A stretch of 35,095 nucleotides of DNA from Actinomycetes bacterium (lineage in GTDB: Bacteria > Actinomycetota > Thermoleophilia > Solirubrobacterales > Solirubrobacteraceae), in NCBI GenBank assembly GCA_021846845.1, contig JAJZWB010000027.1, forward strand, positions 1 to 35,095, read 5' to 3'. Below, in pieces: positions 30,574 to 35,095 of the stretch. The position numbers and the translations under genes are program-made. The notes below the pieces were generated by a model, which saw nothing but the letters and a program-made list of their open reading frames with translations, had not been told where the DNA came from and did no database searches. Within the stretch, counting starts at the first letter, position 1; every line of letters starts with the position of its first letter.

Positions 30574-30579
30574 AGCTTA
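30574..30579 (-). promoter_or_regulatory. putative -10 box of bolA-grxD-mtnA (leaderless arrangement)
   Basis: TAAGCT on the minus strand ends 7 bases before the ATG at 30566. It overlaps the likely -35 region of the divergent Fe-S carrier gene, so the two promoters may compete. Confidence 0.45.
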
Positions 30580-30600
30580 TCGAGCCGCCACGGCCATGGC

Positions 30601-30606
30601 TATACT
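30601..30606 (+). promoter_or_regulatory. putative -10 box of the Fe-S carrier gene (leaderless arrangement)
   Basis: TATACT, five of six to TATAAT, ends 10 bases before the ATG at 30617. It lies downstream of the in-frame ATG at 30596, which would therefore be outside the transcript. Confidence 0.55.
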
Positions 30607-30616
30607 GAATGAAGCA

Positions 30617-30970
30617 ATGATCACGCTGACTGACAAGGGCGCCGAGAAGGTTCGCGAGTTCCTTTCGACCCAGGAGACGGTCGCGGAGACCGCCGGACTT
30701 CGGGTCGGGGTTCGCGGAGGCGGCTGCTCGGGCTTCCAGTACGCGCTCGCGTTCGACGAGCAGCGCGAGGGCGACTCCGTATTCGAGGACAAGGGCATTC
30801 GGCTGCTGGTCGACCGCCCGAGCCTCCCATACGTGAGAGGCTCGACGATCGACTTCGTGGACGGCCTTCAGGGCGCGGGTTTCAAGGTCGACAATCCGAA
30901 CGTGACCGCGGCCTGCGGCTGCGGCTCGTCGTTCCGGGTCGCCGAAGAGGAAGAGGTCTCCGCCGTCTGA
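30617..30970 (+). CDS. erpA: A-type iron-sulfur carrier (HesB/IscA/ErpA family)
   Basis: This 117-residue protein has the three cluster-binding cysteines of A-type carriers: C37 in GGGCSGFQY and C100/C102 in ACGCGSSF. MITLTDKGAEKVREFL (1-16) is the usual N-terminus, and STIDFVDGLQGAGFKVDNPN (76-95) is typical of ErpA. It inserts Fe-S clusters into apoproteins in the cytoplasm. The start at 30617 matches the family N-terminus and the TATACT box; ATG 30596 would add seven unusual residues. It is divergent from bolA-grxD and ends at a strong hairpin. Confidence 0.93.
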   Translation: MITLTDKGAEKVREFLSTQETVAETAGLRVGVRGGGCSGFQYALAFDEQREGDSVFEDKGIRLLVDRPSLPYVRGSTIDFVDGLQGAGFKVDNPNVTAACGCGSSFRVAEEEEVSAV

Positions 30971-30972
30971 GG

Positions 30973-30990
30973 CCGGGCCGTTCGGCCCGG
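30973..30990 (+). terminator. hairpin after the Fe-S carrier gene
   Basis: CCGGGCC-GTTC-GGCCCGG begins 2 bases after the TGA at 30968-30970. It is a perfect 7-bp stem with a tetraloop. There is no T-run, but position and strength fit a terminator. Confidence 0.6.
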
Positions 30991-31077
30991 ACGTCAGTGG
31001 CGGAACAGCCGTCCCGCGCCGGGCCGGGCAGCCCTGCCCCGACGTGCAGGCGGGTCGCTCCGGCGTCCGGATCTCGG

Positions 31078-31767
31078 TCACCCGGGCCTGTTGTCAAGCG
31101 AGTCCCAAAGGAACAGGCAGGCAAGCGTCCTGTTCGGCCGCCACGGCTCCGCGATGTCGCAGAGCAGCGGCGGCGCGGGCAGCTCCGGGAGGCCATAGGC
31201 GATCTGGACGGCGCGCCGGATCCCGAGGTCGCCGACGGGGAGCACGTCGTCGCGGTGCAGGTGGAACATCAGGAACATGTGCGCGCTCCACTGGCCCAGG
31301 CCCCTGACGGCGACCAGCTCCTCGATCACGCGCTCGTCGGGCAGGCGCCCGAGGGTGTGGAGCTGCAGAGAGCCGTCGAGCACGTGCTCGGCCAGCGAGC
31401 GCAGGAACCCGACCTTGGCTCGGGACAGGCCCGCCGCGGCGCGCAGCTCGTCGGGGTCGTCGGCGAGGATCTCCTCAGGCGTGGGCGCACGGCCGCCGAA
31501 GCGCGCCGCGAGGCGCTCGTAGATCGCGCCCGCCGCCCTTGTCGACAGCTGCTGGCCGACGATCGTGCGCACGAGCGCTCCGTAGTGGTCGCCCGGGCGA
31601 CCTCGTCCCCGGTCGGCAGCCCGCGGGCCCGCGCGGTCGATCACGTCGCGCAGCACCGGATCGCAGGCCCGCAGGGCGGCGATCGCCTCCGCCTCTTGCA
31701 GCCGTCGCGCCCGGGCCTTGAGGCCGGCCGAGGAGCGTTCGTCCGCGGCCCCGCTTCGGGCGGACAC
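31078..31767 (-). CDS. AlkA-like DNA-3-methyladenine glycosylase (HhH-GPD)
   Basis: This 229-residue protein has IVGQQLSTRAAGAIYERL (69-86), the helix-hairpin-helix LVAVRGLGQWSAHMFLMF (151-168) and the catalytic aspartate in VLPVGDLGIRRAV (D180). This is the AlkA/MagIII-type DNA N-glycosylase arrangement, removing alkylated purines. No Fe-S cluster cysteines of EndoIII are present. It follows the chlorite-dismutase-family gene with a 4-bp gap and a GTG start, suggesting co-transcription, although the two functions are not obviously linked. The first 25 residues are weakly conserved, so a slightly later start is possible. Confidence 0.88.
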   Translation of the reverse strand: MSARSGAADERSSAGLKARARRLQEAEAIAALRACDPVLRDVIDRAGPRAADRGRGRPGDHYGALVRTIVGQQLSTRAAGAIYERLAARFGGRAPTPEEILADDPDELRAAAGLSRAKVGFLRSLAEHVLDGSLQLHTLGRLPDERVIEELVAVRGLGQWSAHMFLMFHLHRDDVLPVGDLGIRRAVQIAYGLPELPAPPLLCDIAEPWRPNRTLACLFLWDSLDNRPG

Positions 31768-31771
31768 GCGT

Positions 31772-32464
31772 CTAGCCGGTGCTCGTCAGAGACAGCGCGA
31801 CGCCGTCCAGAGCCCCGAGCGCACGCTCGACAGAGCAGGCGACGCAGGTGAACGTGGGGGTGTCCCGCAGCGTGTAGGCGCTGGACTCGGTCATGCGCAG
31901 GCGCTGCACGAGGTCCAGGAAGTCGGCCGGATTGTCGGCCTCGAAGGCGACCACGAACTCCTGGTCGTCGAGCCCGAACGAATAGCTGGTGTTGAGGTCC
32001 ACCGATGGGAACTCGCGCCCCACGCGGATGTGCTCCTGCATGATCCGCCAGCGCTCGTCGGGCGGCAGCGTGTACCAGGACCGCGTCTTGATGAACGGGT
32101 ACACGAACAGGTACTTCGAGTGCCCCGGCCTCACCTCCAGGCGAGACTCGTCCGAGTACTCCGACGGCTTGGTCATCGCCAGGTACGAGTACGGGATCGT
32201 GCACCACTTCATCAGGCCGCTCTGAGCGAGCACCACGTGGAACTCGTGGATGCGCTCTAGGTTCTGCGCCTGGCTCAGAAGCATCAGATCGGCGTCGCCG
32301 CGCGTGCCCACCAGTGAGAACGAGCGCAGCAGGTGACCGTCTGCGAAGTCCTCGCACGCGGCGGCGAACTCCCGCTTGTCGGCGGCGCGCTGCTCGTCGT
32401 CGAGCCGGCGCCAGGCAGGATCGACCTTCAGGAAGGTGTACTTCACGAAGTGGCGGACCGGCAT
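31772..32464 (-). CDS. chlorite dismutase family protein (HemQ/ChdC-like)
   Basis: This 230-residue protein opens with MPVRHFVKYTFLKVDPAWR and contains LFVYPFIKTRSWYTLPPDERWRIMQEHIRVGREFP (119-153). In HemQ proteins the corresponding stretch holds the catalytic tyrosine (Y122 here, in YPF) and the haem-ligating histidine (H145, in MQEH). LNTSYSFGLDDQEFVVAFE (157-175) is the next conserved block. The arginine-based chlorite-degrading motif is not evident, so coproheme decarboxylase or an unassigned haem protein is more likely than chlorite dismutase. No other haem gene is nearby. The ATG at 32464 is supported by a TATGAT box; the open frame to 32689 runs through tandem repeats. Confidence 0.85.
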   Translation of the reverse strand: MPVRHFVKYTFLKVDPAWRRLDDEQRAADKREFAAACEDFADGHLLRSFSLVGTRGDADLMLLSQAQNLERIHEFHVVLAQSGLMKWCTIPYSYLAMTKPSEYSDESRLEVRPGHSKYLFVYPFIKTRSWYTLPPDERWRIMQEHIRVGREFPSVDLNTSYSFGLDDQEFVVAFEADNPADFLDLVQRLRMTESSAYTLRDTPTFTCVACSVERALGALDGVALSLTSTG

Positions 32465-32473
32465 CGCCCTTCG

Positions 32474-32479
32474 ATCATA
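32474..32479 (-). promoter_or_regulatory. putative -10 box of the chlorite-dismutase-family gene (leaderless arrangement)
   Basis: TATGAT on the minus strand ends 9 bases before the ATG at 32464. Confidence 0.5.
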
Positions 32480-32489
32480 GCCGCGCCGC

Positions 32490-32561
32490 GCCCCGCCGCA
32501 TGCCGGCCGAGTGGCCCCGCCGCATGCCGGCCGAGCGGCCCCGCCGCATGCCGGCCGAGTG
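32490..32561. repeat. 24-bp tandem repeat, three copies, between divergent genes
   Basis: Units at 32490, 32514 and 32538 share gccccgccgcatgccggccg; one base differs in the second copy. The array lies just upstream of the chlorite-dismutase-family promoter, in the 232-bp divergent gap to the glycosyltransferase. Confidence 0.95.
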
Positions 32562-32682
32562 GTCTCGCCGGGCCCGCCGGCCGCCTCGGGCCGCCCTCGC
32601 GACGCCTTTCCCGGCACCAGGTGTGCGCGTTTTCCGAGCGATCCCGGGGGGTCTCCCCGACCGGCTTCCGAGGGAGGAGCGG

Positions 32683-32688
32683 ATAACA
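32683..32688 (+). promoter_or_regulatory. putative -10 box of the glycosyltransferase gene (leaderless arrangement)
   Basis: TAACAT ends 8 bases before the ATG at 32697. A GGAGG lies 19 bases upstream of the ATG, too far for normal ribosome binding. Confidence 0.45.
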
Positions 32689-32696
32689 TCTATCCG

Positions 32697-35021
32697 ATGC
32701 GGATCGCGCTGGTTTCGCCCTACTCCTGGACATATCCGGGGGGCGTGACGAGGCACATCCAGGCCCTCGCCGAGCATTACCTGGCCGCGGGCCACGAGGT
32801 GCGCGTGCTCGCGCCTTACGATCCCGTGGACCTCCGCGCCCGGGTCCTGCACCGGGGCGCCTCGCCACAGTCGCTGGCCGCGCCGGACTATCTGATCTCG
32901 CTCGGCCGGACCGTCGGCTTCAGGGCCAATGGGTCGGTCTCCAACCTGACCGTCGCCCCGCAGGGGGCCGCCGCGCTGAGACGGGAGCTGCGCACCGGCG
33001 GCTTCGACGTCGCCCACATCCACGAGCCGATCGCTCCGCTCGCGGGCTGGGTGGCGGCCGAGATGTCGGGACTGCCGCTGGTCGGGACCTTCCACTCCTA
33101 CTCGGAGAACAGGCTTTCCAACGGGATCGGCAACGTGTTCGGCGCGCGACTGATGCTCAACCGTCTGCACGTGCGGATCGCCGTCTCGGAGGCCGCCGCG
33201 TGGACAGGGCGGAGGTTCTTCGGCGGCCACTATCGCGTGATCCCCAACGGCGTGCACGTCGATCCTCAGGGCCCGCCCGCCAAGCAGCCGGACGACCGCC
33301 TTCGGCTCGTGTTCGTCGGCCAGGCCGTCGAGCGCAAGGGGCTGCCGATGCTGCTGCGCGCGTTCGAGGCGCTGCGCGAGCACATCCCGACCGAGCTGAC
33401 CGTGATCGGCCCTGAGGCCGAGGAGCTGGCGCCGCTGATGCTCGACGACCGGGGAGTGCGGGTGCTCGGCAAGGTCGACGACGAGCGCAAGCGCCTGGAG
33501 CTCGCGTCCGCGGACCTCCTGTGCGCCCCCTCGCTGCGGGGTGAGAGCTTCGGGATGGTGCTCACCGAGGCTTTCGCGGCCGGGACCCCGGTCGTGGCCT
33601 CGGACATCTCCGGCTACCGCGACGTCGTCCGGGACGGCGTCGACGGCGTGCTTGTCGCGCCCGGGGATCCGCAGGCGCTCGCCGAGGCGCTGCGCGATCT
33701 GTGGGAGGAGCCGGAGCGCCGCGCGGCGCTCTCGCGGGCGGCCGCCGAGGACGTGCAGCGGTTCGCCTGGCCGCGGGTCGCGGAGCAGGTGATGCAGGCG
33801 TATGAGGACGCGATCGCGGTGCCGGCGCCCGAGGGCGGTCGCCATCGTGCCGCCGTCGCGGTGGGGCTCCGCTCCGCTGACCTGAAGCCGCATCTGCCCG
33901 CGCGCCGGCTTCCGAGCCTGGAGACGCGGCCCCGGCGGGGACCGCGCCCGGCCGTTCGCGTCGCGCGCCGAGCCGCCGTCGCGGCGGTCTCGGTCGGCGC
34001 GATCGTGCTCGCGGTCAAGGCGCTCGACGACATCGGCCTTGGCAACATCGCGTCGGCGCTGCTGGCCTCCAGCCCTTCGTTCGTGCTGCTCGGCCTGGCG
34101 ATCATGTGCGCGGCGATGGCGCTGCGCGCGGTCTCCTGGCACGCGATCCTGCGCGCGGCGCTGCCGACTGTGCGCGTGCGTATGGCGGACGCGATGCAGG
34201 GCACGTTCATCGGGGTTCTGATGTCCTCAACGCTGCCCGCGCGGCTGGGAGAGCCGTCGCGCGCGCTGGTCGTCGCGCGGCGCACCGGCCGCCCGCGGGA
34301 GCACCTGCCGATAGTGCTCGGCACGATCGTCTCGCAGACGCTGCTCAACATCGTGGCGCTGGTGGTGCTCGGGTCGGTCATGTTCTCATCGGTCGGGCTG
34401 TTCGACGGCCACCAGGACGCGCTCGTTATCGCCGCGGTCGCGCCCGTCGTGCTGCTGGCCCTGGTGCTCCTGGCGCCGCTGCTGCTGCGGGAGCGGGGCC
34501 TCGGCGTGCGCTTCCGCCGCCTGCAGAGCCTGGTTGCACAGGCCCGGCGGGGGATGACCCGGGTCCGCGCCGGGCTGGTCGTGTTCCGCCGGCCGCGGCT
34601 GGGCGTGATCGCGGCCGCGGCCCAGTTCGGCGCCTGGGCGCTGCAGATGCTCTCCTGCTACGTGCTGCTGGTCGCCCTCGGGCTCAGCCACAGCGCCGGT
34701 CTGGGCGCGGCCGCGGCGGTTCTGTTCGCGGTCAACATCACTGCGGTCCTGCCGGCCACGCCGGCCAACCTGGGGGTCTTCCAGGCGGCATGCGCCGCGG
34801 TGCTCCACACCGGCTGGCATGTCGGCTTCGGGACCGGCGTCGCGTACGGGGTCATCCTGCAGGCGGTGGAGATCTCGACGGCGATCCTGATGGGGGCCCC
34901 GGCGCTGCTGAAGGAGGGCATGTCCTGGCGGGAGGTGCGCCTGAGGGCCCTGCACGCAGCGCCCGTGAAGCTCCCCGCCCGTCCGCGTCGAACCCCGGCC
35001 GGCGCGCTTGAGAACGGCTGA
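32697..35021 (+). CDS. fusion of a PimA-like GT4 glycosyltransferase and a flippase-like (LPG synthase TM-type) membrane domain
   Basis: This 774-residue protein has two parts. Residues 1 to about 375 are a GT-B glycosyltransferase resembling phosphatidylinositol mannosyltransferase PimA: YPGGVTRHIQALAEHYLAAG (14-33), HIHEPIAPLAGW (about 107-118), TFHSYSENRLS, IPNGVHVD, FVGQAVERKGLP, and the donor-site GESFGMVLTEAFAAGTPVVA. After a basic linker (about 376-420), residues 420-745 form about seven membrane helices of the PF03706/UPF0104 type, including SSTLPARLGEPSRALVVARR and LPATPANLGVFQAAC. Inference: one chain glycosylates a membrane lipid and helps move it across the membrane. No MprF aminoacyl-transfer domain is present. 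The ATG at 32697 fits the GT N-terminus and a TAACAT box; the frame is open earlier through repeats. Its final codons and stop are duplicated downstream. Confidence 0.9.
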   Translation: MRIALVSPYSWTYPGGVTRHIQALAEHYLAAGHEVRVLAPYDPVDLRARVLHRGASPQSLAAPDYLISLGRTVGFRANGSVSNLTVAPQGAAALRRELRTGGFDVAHIHEPIAPLAGWVAAEMSGLPLVGTFHSYSENRLSNGIGNVFGARLMLNRLHVRIAVSEAAAWTGRRFFGGHYRVIPNGVHVDPQGPPAKQPDDRLRLVFVGQAVERKGLPMLLRAFEALREHIPTELTVIGPEAEELAPLMLDDRGVRVLGKVDDERKRLELASADLLCAPSLRGESFGMVLTEAFAAGTPVVASDISGYRDVVRDGVDGVLVAPGDPQALAEALRDLWEEPERRAALSRAAAEDVQRFAWPRVAEQVMQAYEDAIAVPAPEGGRHRAAVAVGLRSADLKPHLPARRLPSLETRPRRGPRPAVRVARRAAVAAVSVGAIVLAVKALDDIGLGNIASALLASSPSFVLLGLAIMCAAMALRAVSWHAILRAALPTVRVRMADAMQGTFIGVLMSSTLPARLGEPSRALVVARRTGRPREHLPIVLGTIVSQTLLNIVALVVLGSVMFSSVGLFDGHQDALVIAAVAPVVLLALVLLAPLLLRERGLGVRFRRLQSLVAQARRGMTRVRAGLVVFRRPRLGVIAAAAQFGAWALQMLSCYVLLVALGLSHSAGLGAAAAVLFAVNITAVLPATPANLGVFQAACAAVLHTGWHVGFGTGVAYGVILQAVEISTAILMGAPALLKEGMSWREVRLRALHAAPVKLPARPRRTPAGALENG

Positions 35022-35095
35022 CGCCGGATTCCGCCCGCCAGCCCGTCCGCGTCGAACCCCGGCCGGCGCGCCTGGGAACGGCTGACGCCGGATTC
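34977..35095. repeat. 55-bp direct duplication of the last gene's 3' end including its stop
   Basis: Bases 34977-35031, holding the last 14 codons and TGA of the glycosyltransferase fusion, recur at 35041-35095 with two mismatches in 55 (offset 64). The second copy runs to the window edge, so the array may continue. Confidence 0.95.

Noticed and set aside
31772-32464. True chlorite dismutase (perchlorate respiration)
   Set aside because: No perchlorate genes are nearby, and the conserved YPF...MQEH pattern fits the HemQ-like branch better.
32475-34142. Minus-strand frame of 555 codons under the glycosyltransferase gene
   Set aside because: Antisense to a recognisable GT4/flippase fusion; no domain or start signal of its own.

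Overview
The window is very GC-rich, and genes on both strands are packed tightly with many GTG/TTG starts and 4-base stop/start overlaps. The gene set points to an actinobacterium, most likely of the Thermoleophilia/Solirubrobacterales type. It includes a large sigma-70 factor with a zinc-finger and repeat tail, a DUF3618/holin-like operon, a chlorite-dismutase-family protein, a free 70-residue biotin carrier, and many acyl-CoA enzymes. The lineage is inferred from family resemblance only. I saw no rRNA, tRNA, IS element, prophage or CRISPR array.

Layout: 1-1982 (-) is a sigma factor fused to an anti-sigma-like zinc finger, a membrane segment and a low-complexity tail, cut by the window edge. 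2220-6129 holds ccdA, a Nudix hydrolase, rubredoxin, an aminotransferase-fold protein that has lost its PLP lysine, and a HhH-GPD protein. 6152-7142 (-) is a biotin carrier overlapping a crotonase. 7617-11824 (+) holds a hypothetical gene, a duplicated YbjQ/DUF74 protein, plsC, a degenerate SDR and apbE. 11716-15974 (-) holds an alpha/beta hydrolase, a cupin, a CDF metal exporter, yqgE and an acyl-CoA dehydrogenase. 16314-24614 holds a second crotonase, a secreted glycine-rich/collagen-like protein (-), and then a catabolic run: acyl-CoA carboxylase beta subunit, BKACE enzyme, AMACR-like protein, nitrilase-family amidase and TetR regulator. 24615-25660 is a run of four small membrane proteins. 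25775-28243 holds DegV (-) and a secreted CHAP/SH3 protein (+). 28432-30970 holds an AhpD-like protein, then bolA-grxD-mtnA (-), divergent from an A-type Fe-S carrier (+). 31078-32464 (-) holds an AlkA-like glycosylase and a chlorite-dismutase-family protein. 32697-35021 (+) is a PimA-like glycosyltransferase fused to a flippase-like membrane domain.

Together the metabolic genes suggest breakdown of branched or unusual acyl-CoAs: dehydrogenation, hydration, carboxylation, racemisation, beta-keto acid cleavage and amide hydrolysis. The Fe-S, rubredoxin, CcdA and ApbE genes serve redox cofactor handling. Envelope genes form the rest.

Two window-wide patterns are not explained by gene content. 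First, at least fifteen genes have a TAnnnT box 6-10 bases before the start codon, the arrangement expected for leaderless transcripts; it also decides several starts. Second, about nine gene boundaries carry short tandem duplications, several of which copy the end of the neighbouring gene including its stop codon, or in one case its start. The clearest single-gene oddity is the BioF/KBL-like protein at 4084-5379, which lacks several cofactor-pocket residues while keeping an intact frame and promoter-like box.
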